Notes: generated by a model not told the origin, from the letters alone. A stretch of 64,000 bases of DNA from Jiella soli (GCF_020615385.1 NZ_JAJAVB010000032.1:1-64000); one strand, 5' to 3'; shown: positions 25,143-34,118, counted from the first letter of the stretch. Numbers and translations: made by a program.

Positions 25143-26516
25143 CTATTGGCGCAAGGCGCGCTCGACCGCCGCGGCGGCGCGCACGACATTTGCCTCGTCG
25201 AAGGCGGCGCCGGCGATCTGAAAACCGATCGGCAGGCCCTTTCCGTCGAAGCCGCAGGGGATGCTGATCGCCGGCAGGCCGAGGAGGTTCCAGGGATAGG
25301 TGAAGCGCCAGGAGGTCTCCAACACCGCCTCGCGCCGGCCACCCAACTCGACCTCCTTCTGGCCGACCTGCCAGGCGGTGATCGGCATGGTCGGGCCGAC
25401 GACGACGTCGACGCGGGAGAAGACGTCCCGGAATTTTCGGCCGAGCATCGCCCGGTAGCGTTCGGCCTGCAGATAGTCCGAGCCGGTCACCAGCCGGCCC
25501 ATCTCGACCAGCATGCGCACATCCTCGGCATAGGCGTCGACCCGGCCGGAACTCAGATGCGGCAGATGATAGGCCGTGGAGGAGGAAAGCTCGATCGCGA
25601 AGATCGCGCCGAGGCCGTATTGCAGCTCCGGAACCTCGAATTCGACGATCTTCGCTCCGTGGCGGCCGAGCAGGGCGATGGCGGATTCCACCGCAGCTTC
25701 CACCTCGGGATCGAGCGCCTCGAAGAAATGATTGCGGCAGACCCCGACGCGCAGCCCCTCGGCGCCCCGGTCGAGCGCGGCCGAAAGATCGGGGCACGGT
25801 ACGTCGGCGGAGCCGGGGTCGTCCGGGTCGGCGCCCGCCATGATCCCGGTGAGGAGGGCCGCGTCCGCGACGGTGCGGGCGAGCGGCCCGGCGTGATCGA
25901 GAGACCAGGAATGCGGCACGATGCCGGAGCGGCCGATCCGCCCGAAGGTCGGCTTGAAACCGACATTGCCGCAAAGGCTCGCGGGAATGCGGATCGAGCC
26001 GCCGGTGTCGGAGCCGGTCGCGGCGAGACAGAAGCCTGCGGTGACGGCCGCTCCCGAGCCGCCGCTCGAGCCGCCGGGCACGCGGGTCTCGTCGTAAGGA
26101 TTGCGAGCCGGCGGCGTCTCCATGCCCCAGGCGAATTCGTGCATCCGGGTCTTGCCGATCAGGACCGCACCGGCCGCGCGCAACCGGCGGATCGCCATGC
26201 CATCCTCGCGCGGGAAGGTGACATCCGCCTCCGTCCCGGCCGTCGTCGGCATGTCGGCGGTGAGGTAATTGTCCTTGATGGCGATGGGGATGCCGTGCAA
26301 TGGCCCCGAAGCCGCGCCGGACCGGGCCGCTTCGTCGGCGCGCCGCCCCTGATCGAGCGCGTCCCCGGCGATGTGAACGAATGCCTGAAGCGTATCGTCG
26401 CGCGCCGCGATACTGTCGAGGCAGCGGGCGACAAGATCGGCGGACGACATTTGCCCGTCCCGAATGGCCGTGGCCACGGCCGCAATCGGCGCGGCCAGCG
26501 CATCGTCGGGCGTCAT
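25143..26516 (-). CDS. Amidase-signature hydrolase (GatA/AtzE-like)
   Basis: A 457-residue amidase-signature enzyme that hydrolyses a C-N amide bond in the cytoplasm. The Ser-cisSer-Lys triad is visible: Lys in PIAIKDN, cis-Ser in GGSSGGSGAAV, nucleophile Ser in DTGGSIRIPAS. The GFKPTFGRI block is also conserved. It overlaps the small AtzG-like gene by 4 bases (ATGA), the arrangement of AtzE-AtzG and GatA-GatC pairs. It is the last of eight genes in an amide uptake operon. Substrate is likely a small amide, ureide or biuret-like compound. Confidence 0.92.
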   Translation of the reverse strand: MTPDDALAAPIAAVATAIRDGQMSSADLVARCLDSIAARDDTLQAFVHIAGDALDQGRRADEAARSGAASGPLHGIPIAIKDNYLTADMPTTAGTEADVTFPREDGMAIRRLRAAGAVLIGKTRMHEFAWGMETPPARNPYDETRVPGGSSGGSGAAVTAGFCLAATGSDTGGSIRIPASLCGNVGFKPTFGRIGRSGIVPHSWSLDHAGPLARTVADAALLTGIMAGADPDDPGSADVPCPDLSAALDRGAEGLRVGVCRNHFFEALDPEVEAAVESAIALLGRHGAKIVEFEVPELQYGLGAIFAIELSSSTAYHLPHLSSGRVDAYAEDVRMLVEMGRLVTGSDYLQAERYRAMLGRKFRDVFSRVDVVVGPTMPITAWQVGQKEVELGGRREAVLETSWRFTYPWNLLGLPAISIPCGFDGKGLPIGFQIAGAAFDEANVVRAAAAVERALRQ

Positions 26517-26713
26517 TGCGGGTCCTCCTTGCCTGTCGGCCGAAACACCACGGCCGGATGCGTTTCGCCGAGATCGAGCGAGCGCAGAATGGCGATCTGG
26601 CGGGCGATCGCCGCATAGGCCTTGCGCACCTCGTCCAGCCGGTCGGAGCGGATGAGCGTCTCCGGGTCGCGTTCACCGCCGCCGTTTCCACCGTCGCCCG
26701 TTGGCGCGCTCAT
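26513..26713 (-). CDS. Small AtzG/GatC-like subunit (DUF4089-like)
   Basis: A 66-residue protein with helical body RLDEVRKAYAAIARQIAILRSLDLGETHPAVVFRP. This fits the GatC/AtzG pattern, a small chaperone-like subunit that wraps its amidase and ends in a Pro-x-x-x-Phe-x-Pro motif. The N-terminus is Gly/Asp-rich and probably disordered. It overlaps both neighbours by 4 bases, so the three are translated as a block. Confidence 0.7.
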   Translation of the reverse strand: MSAPTGDGGNGGGERDPETLIRSDRLDEVRKAYAAIARQIAILRSLDLGETHPAVVFRPTGKEDPQ

Positions 26714-27453
26714 GGCCGGTCGCTCCCGCCGCCGCCCGGCCTGTCGGGTGGAGACTTCAACAGGAGCTCCATGACGCCGGGCGGGAAGGCGCTCGGCTCG
26801 TCTCGCTTCGGCATCCCGTCGACGAAGGGCATCAGCTGCCGTTTGGCGATCTCGTAGACTTCGCGCAGCCGCGCGATCGGCGCTGCGTCCTCGTCGACCC
26901 GAAGATCGACCCGGGCATAGGCCTCCTTTCCGAAGACGAGGAGTGCGGCGGCCTGCTTGCCGCGCTTGTCGCCGCCGACGGCCTGCGCCGCTTCGAGGCA
27001 CTGCATCAGTCGCTCGTCGAGGCCGTCGGCATGGCGCGCCGAAAAGGTCTCGGCGAGCGCCGCGATCACCTCCGGCCCGGTCAGCATGTTTCCCTGGGCG
27101 CTGAAGTCCGGACCGTGCTGCGATCCCTGCCATTCGGTGCAGGAGCCGCCGGTCCAGACGGCGGAACCGCCGGAGGCGTCGACCACGCCGACCTGACGCA
27201 GCTCCGCTTCCGCGTCGCTTTCAAGCGCACTTGCCAGGGCCGCCTCGGCGCTGGAGCCCGCCGAGAGCGAATCGAGGATGGCGGTTGCGAGATAGGGATT
27301 GACCCAGGACTGCGTGGTCACCGCGCCGACGCCGGCGCGGACATAGGGGCAGATCGCGCCGACGGCGGGGACGGCCGAGGCGACCGCGACGCCGAGTTCG
27401 CCCGTGCGCGCGCAACGCGCGACGATCGAGAAGGTGTTGGCTGCGATGCTCAT
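26710..27453 (-). CDS. DUF1028 (Ntn-hydrolase-fold-like) protein
   Basis: A 247-residue DUF1028 protein: MSIAANTFSIVARCARTGELGVAVASAVPAVG-type start, SWVNPYLATAILDSL, the GSQHGPDFSAQGNML region and GDKRGKQAAAL. DUF1028 proteins have an Ntn-hydrolase-like fold and often stand beside peptidase, amidase or transport genes, but their reaction is not established. The start at 27453 gives the family N-terminus. Lies between the importer and the amidase genes. Confidence 0.85.
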   Translation of the reverse strand: MSIAANTFSIVARCARTGELGVAVASAVPAVGAICPYVRAGVGAVTTQSWVNPYLATAILDSLSAGSSAEAALASALESDAEAELRQVGVVDASGGSAVWTGGSCTEWQGSQHGPDFSAQGNMLTGPEVIAALAETFSARHADGLDERLMQCLEAAQAVGGDKRGKQAAALLVFGKEAYARVDLRVDEDAAPIARLREVYEIAKRQLMPFVDGMPKRDEPSAFPPGVMELLLKSPPDRPGGGGSDRP

Positions 27454-27478
27454 CGAAAGTCTCCGCCTGGCGGGATCG

Positions 27479-28210
27479 TCAGATCCGCAAATGCTCTTCG
27501 AGGGTCGCCGCCGTGTCGGCATGGGCGACGTCGCCACGTTCGACGATCTCGCCGATCTTGAGGATGGCGTAGCGGTCGGCGACCGAGAGCGCGAAGGGCA
27601 GGTTCTGCTCCACGAGCAGGATCGCGACGCCGCTCTTGTCCTTGGTCGCCTGCAGGACTTCGGCCATCTTGGCGACCATGGTCGGCTGCAGGCCTTCGGA
27701 AATCTCGTCGATCAGCATGATCTTCGGCCGGGCGATCAGACCGCGCGACAGGAGCAGCATCTTCTGCTCGCCGCCCGACAGCGTACCCGCGCGCTGGCGC
27801 AGGCGCTGGGCGATCCGCGGGAAGGCGGCTTCGACATCGTCGAGGCGCTGCCTCAAGAGTTCATCGCTTTCGACGCCGAGCCGGAGGTTCTCCTCCACCG
27901 TCAGGTCCTGGAAGATCGCATATTCCTGGGGCGTGTAGGCGACGGCGCGGCGGGCGATGAGATGCGGCGCGCTGTTGGTGATGTCGGCGCCGGCAAGGCG
28001 CACCTTGCCGCTGGATGCGCGCACGAAGCCCATGATGGTCTTCAGGAGCGTCGACTTGCCCATGCCGTTCTTGCCGAGGATCACCAGGATCTCGCCGGCC
28101 GCGATCGAAAACGAGACGTTGCGCACGACCGGGGCGGCGTCGTAGCCGCTGGTCAGGCCCTCGACCGCGAGCACGCTGTCGGCGGGCTCCAGCTTACGGA
28201 CGGCGCTCAT
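27479..28210 (-). CDS. Liv-type ABC ATP-binding protein (LivF family)
   Basis: A 243-residue ATPase: Walker A GKNGMGKST, YTPQEYAIFQDLTV, LSGGEQKM, Walker B IMLIDEISEGLQP and EQNLPFA. The Walker B region has Ile where Pro usually follows Glu (DEIS); this is common in the urea/amide subgroup. It overlaps the fused permease-ATPase gene by 4 bases. Confidence 0.93.
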   Translation of the reverse strand: MSAVRKLEPADSVLAVEGLTSGYDAAPVVRNVSFSIAAGEILVILGKNGMGKSTLLKTIMGFVRASSGKVRLAGADITNSAPHLIARRAVAYTPQEYAIFQDLTVEENLRLGVESDELLRQRLDDVEAAFPRIAQRLRQRAGTLSGGEQKMLLLSRGLIARPKIMLIDEISEGLQPTMVAKMAEVLQATKDKSGVAILLVEQNLPFALSVADRYAILKIGEIVERGDVAHADTAATLEEHLRI

Positions 28211-30030
28211 GCCTTGGCTCCCGCGTCCTGGCCAGAATAGACGGCCTTGACAAGATCGGAGGAGACGACCTCCTCGACACTGCCGTCGAGCAGCATCTTG
28301 CCCTGGTGCAGCACCACGATCCGGTTGGAAATTTCGCGCACGAAGTCGAGATCGTGCTCGATCAGGAAGACGCAGAGGCCGTATTCCTCGACCAGCCGGG
28401 TCAGCACTGCGCCGATCGCTGTCCGTTCCGCCTTGGTGAGGCCCGCCGTCGGTTCGTCGAGCAGGAGCACGCGGGGTTCGGTCGCCAGCACCATGGCGAG
28501 CTCCAGCCCGCGCTTCATCCCGTGGGAGAGATAGCGCGTCTCCAGCCCGAGCTGCCGGTCGAGGCCGGTGGCCTTCAGGATCTCCAGCGCGGGCGTGGGA
28601 AGCGCGACCTTGTCGCTGCGCTCGAAAAAGCGCGCGCCGTCGATGCGGTAGCGGGCGAGGCGCAGACAGTCGCCGACGGTGAGGCTGTCGAACAGGCTGG
28701 TGTTTTGGAAGCTGCGGCCGACCCCGAGCGCCACAATCTTCTGCGGCGAGCGCCGGCCGATGCTCTCGCCGGCGATCGCCACCTCGCCGCCGGTCCGCTC
28801 GCTGCCATTGCTGATGCACCGCATCAAGGTGGTCTTGCCGGCGCCGTTCGGACCGACGATCGAGAGGAGTTCGCCCTTGCGTCCTTCGACCTCGATCCCG
28901 TCGAGCACGGTCAGGCTGCCATAGCGGCAGGTGAGGGCCTCGATGCGGATTGGAGCCGCGCCGTCGGACAGGTTTTCTTGCAGCCTGCGCCCCGATGCCG
29001 GGACGAGGGTCACGGTCGAGCGGTGCCTGTGAGCCTCCGCACCGTCCTTGCCGCGCGTCTTGTAGCGCCGCCAGGCGCCGGTGACGAGCGAGGCGATGCC
29101 GTTGGGCAGGAGGATGATCACGACGACGAAGGCGACGCCGACGATGAACTTCCACAAGAACGGCAGGCTGCCGGACAGATAGGAGGAGGTGACGTCGATG
29201 CCGATCGCGCCGAGGATCGGGCCGATCAGCGTGCCACGGCCGCCGAGCGCTACCCAGATGAGCGACTCCGTGCCGAGCAGGAAGCCGGCGAGCTCCGGCG
29301 CGACAACGTCGGTGAAGGCGGCGTAGCCGAAGCCTGCGACGGCGCCGATCGCGCCGCAGACGGTGAACAGCCCGGTCTTGATGCCGGAAACAGGGATGCC
29401 GAGATAGGCGCAGCGGTCCTCGTTCTCCCGGATGGCGATGAGGATGCGGCCGAAATCGCCGCGCACGAACAACCAGGCAAGCGATGCGACCGTGACCAGA
29501 AGCACGCCGGCGATGACGAACCAGGTGGCGATCGACCAGTAATAGGTCGGGAAACCGGAAAGCCCGCTGCTTGAGCCGGTGAATCGTCCGCCGGAGAAGA
29601 TGACCTGAACGAGGACGATCGGCAGTGCCAGCGTCATGATCGACGAATAGAGCGGCGAGGCCCCGTGATAGAAGGACAGGAGCCCGACCAGCCAGGCGAT
29701 CAGCGCCGCTGCCATGATGCCGATGAAAAGCGCGGCGAGGAACCAGCCAGGTCCGAAGCCCCAATGGGTGAAGACCAGCGCGCAGGCATAGGCGCCGATC
29801 CCGAAGAAGGCCGACTGGCCGAAGGTCAGGATCCCCGTATAGCCCCAGACGAGATCGACGGTCAGCGCCAGGACGCCCAGGAAGAGGGCGCGGATCAGGA
29901 CGTTGGTCAGATAGATGCCGAGGAAATGCGGTGCCGCGACGACGAGGACGATCGCCAGGACGGCGACGATCGCGGTGGTCCAGTAGGGCGCGCGCGCGCC
30001 CCGCGGAGCCTCGGAGGTGATGTCAGCCAC
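28207..30030 (-). CDS. Fused Liv permease-ATPase (LivM-LivG)
   Basis: A 607-residue protein uniting two importer subunits. Residues about 20-330 are LivM: LTVDLVWGYTGILTFGQSAFFGIGAY and GRGTLIGPILGAIG. After a basic linker with no helix, residues about 355-605 are LivG: Walker A GPNGAGKTT, signature SHGMKRGLELA, Walker B VLLLDEPTAGL, IEHDLDFV. The frame is continuous with no stop and both halves are complete. It starts at GTG 30030, overlapping the LivH stop by 8 bases. Confidence 0.93.
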   Translation of the reverse strand: MADITSEAPRGARAPYWTTAIVAVLAIVLVVAAPHFLGIYLTNVLIRALFLGVLALTVDLVWGYTGILTFGQSAFFGIGAYACALVFTHWGFGPGWFLAALFIGIMAAALIAWLVGLLSFYHGASPLYSSIMTLALPIVLVQVIFSGGRFTGSSSGLSGFPTYYWSIATWFVIAGVLLVTVASLAWLFVRGDFGRILIAIRENEDRCAYLGIPVSGIKTGLFTVCGAIGAVAGFGYAAFTDVVAPELAGFLLGTESLIWVALGGRGTLIGPILGAIGIDVTSSYLSGSLPFLWKFIVGVAFVVVIILLPNGIASLVTGAWRRYKTRGKDGAEAHRHRSTVTLVPASGRRLQENLSDGAAPIRIEALTCRYGSLTVLDGIEVEGRKGELLSIVGPNGAGKTTLMRCISNGSERTGGEVAIAGESIGRRSPQKIVALGVGRSFQNTSLFDSLTVGDCLRLARYRIDGARFFERSDKVALPTPALEILKATGLDRQLGLETRYLSHGMKRGLELAMVLATEPRVLLLDEPTAGLTKAERTAIGAVLTRLVEEYGLCVFLIEHDLDFVREISNRIVVLHQGKMLLDGSVEEVVSSDLVKAVYSGQDAGAKA

Positions 30031-30859
30031 GGGACAGCCCCTGGGGTTTGATCCTGAGGATCACCGCCGCCAGGACGACGATGGTGATGCCGCCGATGAT
30101 CGGGCTGACGAAGGTCGAAACCAGGACCTGAGCGCCGCCGAGAAGAAGCGAGGCGAGCGCGAGACCGGGAATCGCCACGCCGGAGACCAGCACCAGCATG
30201 AAGGAGTTGACCAGCCAGGGCAGGCCCATGTTCGGATCGACCGACAGAAGCGGCGTGATGAGCGCGCCCGCGGCGCAGGCGAGCGCCGCGCCGAGGCCGA
30301 AGGTAACGGCGCGCACCCTGACGCTGTCGATGCCGAGGCCACGCGCGAGGTTCTCGTTCATGATCACGGCGCGGGCGTTCAGCCCGAAGCGGGTATAGTA
30401 GAGAAGGGCGGTGAGGGCAGTGCCCAGGACGATCGCGACGAGGACGAGGATCAGCCGCCAGGACGAATAGCTGATGGCGAAGAGGTCGGCCGTCCCTGAG
30501 ATCGGGCTCTCGGCGAATTGCACACCTCTGCCGAAGATGAAGGTGATGATCTGCGCGATGACGATGCCGAGGCCCCAGGTGGCGAGGATCGCGTCGAGCG
30601 GTCGGTCATAGAGCGGGCGCAGGATGACGCGCTCGACCACGACCCCGAGCACGAAGCCCACGATCGCGGCCGCCGGGATCGTCAGCCAGGCGTTGAAGCC
30701 TGCGTCGGTCACCACATGGGCCGAATAGCCGCCGACCGTCAGGAAGGCGCCATGGGCGAAGTTGATCAGCTTCATGACGCCGAGGATGATCATCAGACCC
30801 GCCGCGACGATGAACAGCATCGACGACGTCGTCACGATGTCGAGGAAGAGCGTCGCCAT
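30023..30859 (-). CDS. Liv-type ABC permease (LivH family)
   Basis: A 278-residue permease: MLFIVAAGLMIILGVMKLINFAHGAFLTVGGY is the LivH signature, and the C-terminal LASLLLGGAQVLVSTFVSP follows. ATG 30859 is chosen because it gives the family N-terminus; a longer frame adds non-membrane residues. It is 71 bases behind the SBP, with a strong hairpin in between. Confidence 0.93.
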   Translation of the reverse strand: MATLFLDIVTTSSMLFIVAAGLMIILGVMKLINFAHGAFLTVGGYSAHVVTDAGFNAWLTIPAAAIVGFVLGVVVERVILRPLYDRPLDAILATWGLGIVIAQIITFIFGRGVQFAESPISGTADLFAISYSSWRLILVLVAIVLGTALTALLYYTRFGLNARAVIMNENLARGLGIDSVRVRAVTFGLGAALACAAGALITPLLSVDPNMGLPWLVNSFMLVLVSGVAIPGLALASLLLGGAQVLVSTFVSPIIGGITIVVLAAVILRIKPQGLSRG

Positions 30860-30888
30860 CTGGCTTCCTTCAGGTTCGCACGAAAGGA

Positions 30889-30917
30889 GCGGGCGGGCGG
30901 CATTGCCGTCCGCCCGC
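30889..30917. repeat. GC-rich hairpin between SBP and LivH genes
   Basis: GCGGGCGGGCGGC-ATT-GCCGTCCGCCCGC forms a 13-bp stem (one wobble) with a 3-base loop. It has no T run, so it is more likely a 3' stabiliser of the SBP message than a terminator. Similar post-SBP hairpins lie at 44413 and 53827. Confidence 0.7.
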
Positions 30918-30930
30918 CGCACTCACGAGA

Positions 30931-32085
30931 TTACAGGTTCGGGCACTGCTCGCCGGGATCGACGTCCTTGAACGTCTTGATCACCTCGACGCCGCCGTCG
31001 TCCTTGACCTGGCCGAGATACATGGTCAGCGGCGTGTGGTGCTGCTTGTCCATCTTGATGACGCCGCGCGGACCGGTGAACGAGACCTGCGGCAGGGCGT
31101 CGACGACGGCCTGCGGATCGGTGGAGCCGGCCTTCTCGACGGCCGCCTTGTAGAGGTAGATCGCCTCGTACTGCGGCACCGACAGGTCGTTCGGCGTCTT
31201 CAGGTCGGAGCCGAACTTCTTCTCCATCGCGGCGAGGAAGGTCTTGTTCTCCGGGCTGTCGATGCCGGTCAGATAGGATTGGGAGATGAAGATGTCGGAC
31301 GCGTCGGAGCCCATGCTCTTGGCCGTGCCCTCATCGACGGCGAGGTTGCCGTAGGGAATCTCGACGCCGGAATTGCGCAGCTGCTTGGTCAGCGTCACGT
31401 TGGGAGCGCCGCCGGCCGTGGAGGTGATCAGCGCGTCCGGGTTCTTCGACTTCAGATCCGAGATGATCGCCGTCCAATCGGAGCCGTCCATCGGCAGATA
31501 TTCCTCGCCGAGGACCTTGCCGCCGCTCTTCTCGATGTACTGGCGGGTGAACTCCAGCATGCCGCGTCCGAAGGCGTAGTCGCTGCCGATCAGGTAGAAG
31601 GTCTTGGCGCCGTCCTCGTTCATGAAGTGGTCGACGATCGGCGTCACCTGCTGCTCGGGCACCCAGGCGTCGACATACATCCACGGGCTGCAGGATCGGC
31701 CTTCGTAGAAGGAAGTGTAGATGTACGGCTTGCCGGCGCGGTTGACGATCGGCAGGCCCGCATTGCGGGCGGCGCTCGTCTCCATCGAGATCAGCACGTC
31801 GACATCGTCCTGGAAGACGAGCGAGTCGAAGGCGCGCTGTGCCCCCTGCGCGCCGCTGCCGTCGTCGGCGACGACCAGCTCGACCTTGCGCCCGAGAATG
31901 CCGCCATTGGCGTTGATCTCTTCGGCCGCGAGCTCGCTCGACTGGACGACCGACGGCGCCACGACGCTGTTCGCGCCGCTGAGGCCGACGGGAATGCCGA
32001 TCTTGATCGGATCCTCCTGCGCCGAGGCGCCGTATGTCATCGCTCCCAGCAGCAGCAGGCTGCCGGCCAGATGGGTGAGTTTCAT
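30931..32085 (-). CDS. ABC substrate-binding protein, urea/amide (AmiC/UrtA-like) type
   Basis: A 384-residue exported type I binding protein. Signal peptide LAGSLLLLGAMTYGASAQ, then IKIGIPVGLSGANSVVAP, EINANGGILGRKVELVVADDGS, SDYAFGRGMLEFTRQY and EAIYLYKAAVEKAGS. This pattern is closer to urea/short-chain-amide SBPs than to leucine-binding proteins. Its position between a nitrilase and the permeases supports an amide or nitrile-derived ligand. Confidence 0.88.
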   Translation of the reverse strand: MKLTHLAGSLLLLGAMTYGASAQEDPIKIGIPVGLSGANSVVAPSVVQSSELAAEEINANGGILGRKVELVVADDGSGAQGAQRAFDSLVFQDDVDVLISMETSAARNAGLPIVNRAGKPYIYTSFYEGRSCSPWMYVDAWVPEQQVTPIVDHFMNEDGAKTFYLIGSDYAFGRGMLEFTRQYIEKSGGKVLGEEYLPMDGSDWTAIISDLKSKNPDALITSTAGGAPNVTLTKQLRNSGVEIPYGNLAVDEGTAKSMGSDASDIFISQSYLTGIDSPENKTFLAAMEKKFGSDLKTPNDLSVPQYEAIYLYKAAVEKAGSTDPQAVVDALPQVSFTGPRGVIKMDKQHHTPLTMYLGQVKDDGGVEVIKTFKDVDPGEQCPNL

Positions 32086-32117
32086 GACGTCGTTCCCTGT
32101 TTGAGAGCGGCTCGGTC

Positions 32118-32987
32118 TCAGTACCAGTTGGGTCGAGCCTCGGTCCCCAACATTTCCCCGTAGAGATCCGTCCGGCGGTCCCGGACGACCTGGTTGAAGG
32201 CGTTCCAGTTTCGCTGGCGGCGGGATTGCGAAAGGTCGACCTTCGCGCTGATCATCTCCGGCTCGTCCCGGCTTGCCGGTCCGGCAACGGGCCAGCCATT
32301 GTGGTCGACGATCACGCTCTGGCCGATGAAGGGCTGGCCGCGCTCGGTGCCGACGCGGTCGCAGGCGGCGACCACCATCGAATTGGAATGCGCCGCGCCC
32401 ATGCAAAGGATGTTGGCCATCGCCGGAAGGTGTGGAGGCTGGCGCTCCATCGGCACCCAATTGGTCGGCACGCAGACGATGTCGGCTCCCTGCAGCGCGA
32501 GCAGGCGCCAGGCCTCGGGGAACCAGCCATCGTAGCAGATCAGAACGCCGAGCCGGCCGAAGCGCGTGTGGAAGACAGGAAAGCCGAGATCGCCGCGCTC
32601 GAAGAACAGGGCTTCGGCATCCCACAAATGCGTCTTGCGATAGGCCCCGATGACGCCGTCCGGCCCGATGACGACGGCGCTGTTGTAGAGTTTGACGCCG
32701 TCGCGTTCGAGAAAGCCGGCGACCAGCGTGACGTTCTCCTTCGCCGCGGCCTCGCACCATCGGGCGATCGTCTCGCCTGTCGCGGTCTCCTCGGCGAGCG
32801 CGTACGCCTCTTCCCGGCTCTCCAGCACGTAGCCGGAATTGCAGAGTTCCGGCAGGACGATCAGATCGGCGCCGCTCGCGGCGGCTCGGGCGATCAGCGC
32901 GAGGCTCGTCTCGACGTTCCGATCCTTCTCGCCGATGCGCGGCTCGAACTGCGCGCATGAAATCTGGATCTGGGCTTCGTGCGCCAT
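32118..32987 (-). CDS. Carbon-nitrogen hydrolase (nitrilase superfamily)
   Basis: A 289-residue nitrilase-fold amidase/carbamoylase. The Glu-Lys-Cys triad is visible: Glu in VLPELCNSG, Lys in YRKTHLW, Cys in VLICYDGWFPE. It would cleave a nitrile, amide or N-carbamoyl bond in the cytoplasm. It is the first gene of the minus-strand amide operon, 32 bases before the SBP. A 15-bp palindrome lies 97 bases upstream of its start. Confidence 0.93.
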   Translation of the reverse strand: MAHEAQIQISCAQFEPRIGEKDRNVETSLALIARAAASGADLIVLPELCNSGYVLESREEAYALAEETATGETIARWCEAAAKENVTLVAGFLERDGVKLYNSAVVIGPDGVIGAYRKTHLWDAEALFFERGDLGFPVFHTRFGRLGVLICYDGWFPEAWRLLALQGADIVCVPTNWVPMERQPPHLPAMANILCMGAAHSNSMVVAACDRVGTERGQPFIGQSVIVDHNGWPVAGPASRDEPEMISAKVDLSQSRRQRNWNAFNQVVRDRRTDLYGEMLGTEARPNWY

Positions 32988-33083
32988 CTATCCCGGCTCC
33001 CGGTTTCTCGAACCGCATCTCCCGCTGGTTCAGGGGGCTTGCGTCTTACCTCATGCATGAAGCCTACCCGATCCATTGTCTTG

Positions 33084-33098
33084 TTCAAGCGACTTGAA
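33084..33098. promoter_or_regulatory. Perfect palindrome TTCAAG-CGA-CTTGAA
   Basis: A 15-base dyad with perfect 6-bp arms in the 248-base region between the XRE-cupin regulator gene and the nitrilase operon. It is the best operator candidate for that regulator. An AT-rich stretch (GAAATTTGAAAAGAAA) beside it could hold promoter elements. Confidence 0.5.
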
Positions 33099-33235
33099 TG
33101 GAAATTTGAAAAGAAACTGAGCGAGCCTAAGGATTGTGCACTTTGCGCCCGCGGCTTCCATCGAACTCAGGTTGTGGCCCCCGGCCAAGGCGAGCGGAAG
33201 GTTGCGTTTGCCCGCCCCGACCACTGCCGCCCGGG

Positions 33236-33817
33236 TCAGAAGGTCGGCGGGGTGTTGACCCAGAGTATGCGCGCCACTTGATCGCCGTCGTTCCGGTACT
33301 CGTGGGCTCTTTCAGACCGGAAGGCGAAGGAATCGCCGGCCGCAAGCTCGTAGACCGTCCCCTCGACGACGAGGGTGACCTGTCCTTCGAGGACGAAGCC
33401 CATCTCCTCGCCGACGTGAGAGAAGGCACCGTCAGTCGAACCGCCGGGATTGACGATGTGGATATTCGCCTCGAGGAGGTTCTGCGGAGACGCGGGCGGC
33501 AGGCGCTCCAGCATGATGCCGGCCCCGAAGCGCGACCGGCCGACGCCGATCACCGGGCGTTCCCCGGCGCGATGGACGACGGCGTTGCGATCGTCCTCGG
33601 CGCTGAAAAGGAAGGTGATGTTGATCCCGAGTGCATCGACGAGCTTGCGGAGCATCGTCAAGGTAGGGTTCACCTTGCCCGTCTCGATCTTCGACAGCAT
33701 GCTCTCCGAGCAGCCGACCGTCACGGCCAACTGCTTGAGCGAGAGACTGTGCAGGGTCCGCATGTGGCGGAGTTTCAACCCGAGATCGGCGGGCAGGGCG
33801 CTGCTGCTGTCCTTCAT
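33236..33817 (-). CDS. XRE-family regulator with C-terminal cupin
   Basis: A 193-residue two-domain regulator. The HTH is at about residues 14-65 (LGLKLRHMRTLHSLSLKQLA, CSESMLSKIETGKVNPTL), and the cupin at 105-190 (SHVGEEMGFVLEGQVTLVVEG, LAAGDSFAFRSERAHEYRN). This is the PuuR-like class that senses small metabolites. It lies directly upstream of the amide operon in the same orientation. ATG 33817 gives the usual length; GTG 33874 is possible but its extra residues abut IS debris. Confidence 0.88.
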   Translation of the reverse strand: MKDSSSALPADLGLKLRHMRTLHSLSLKQLAVTVGCSESMLSKIETGKVNPTLTMLRKLVDALGINITFLFSAEDDRNAVVHRAGERPVIGVGRSRFGAGIMLERLPPASPQNLLEANIHIVNPGGSTDGAFSHVGEEMGFVLEGQVTLVVEGTVYELAAGDSFAFRSERAHEYRNDGDQVARILWVNTPPTF

Positions 33818-33904
33818 GGGTGGCGAGCCTTGATCCGATGCAGGCGCTGACGGTTGCAACGACTCTGCCTGCACCGACAGTTAAACCAAAGATGGGGAAG
33901 ACCG

Positions 33905-34062
33905 AAACCTCGAAGGGCGACGCGCGGCCTGCGACCGCGCTTCGCCGGCTTCGGCAGAAACGGTGCGAGCGTCATCCACTCCGCATCCGTCAGATCGTTC
34001 GGATCGCGCTTCGTCTTTCGCTCGATCGAAGCCATTCTCGCTCGGGTCTGTCGTGTCCACAT
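33905..34062 (-). mobile_element. IS5-family transposase, N-terminal fragment
   Basis: MWTRQTRARMASIERKTKRD..DLTDAEWMTLAPFLPKPAKRGRRPRV is the start of an IS5-group transposase. After VALRG the sequence diverges, so only about 50 residues remain. The matching inverted-repeat end lies 37 bases upstream at 34100-34118. It belongs to the same element type as the one at the left edge. Confidence 0.85.
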
Positions 34063-34099
34063 CCAGAGTGTGAAACAATAAATCAGATCCAGACAAAAC

Positions 34100-34118
34100 C
34101 CATTCTCAAACGGTCTCT
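34100..34118. repeat. Terminal inverted repeat of the IS5-type remnant
   Basis: CCATTCTCAAACGGTCTCT matches 91-109 in 18 of 19 bases and marks the outer end of this decayed copy. The following 250 bases to the Pho box contain no gene I recognise. Confidence 0.7.
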
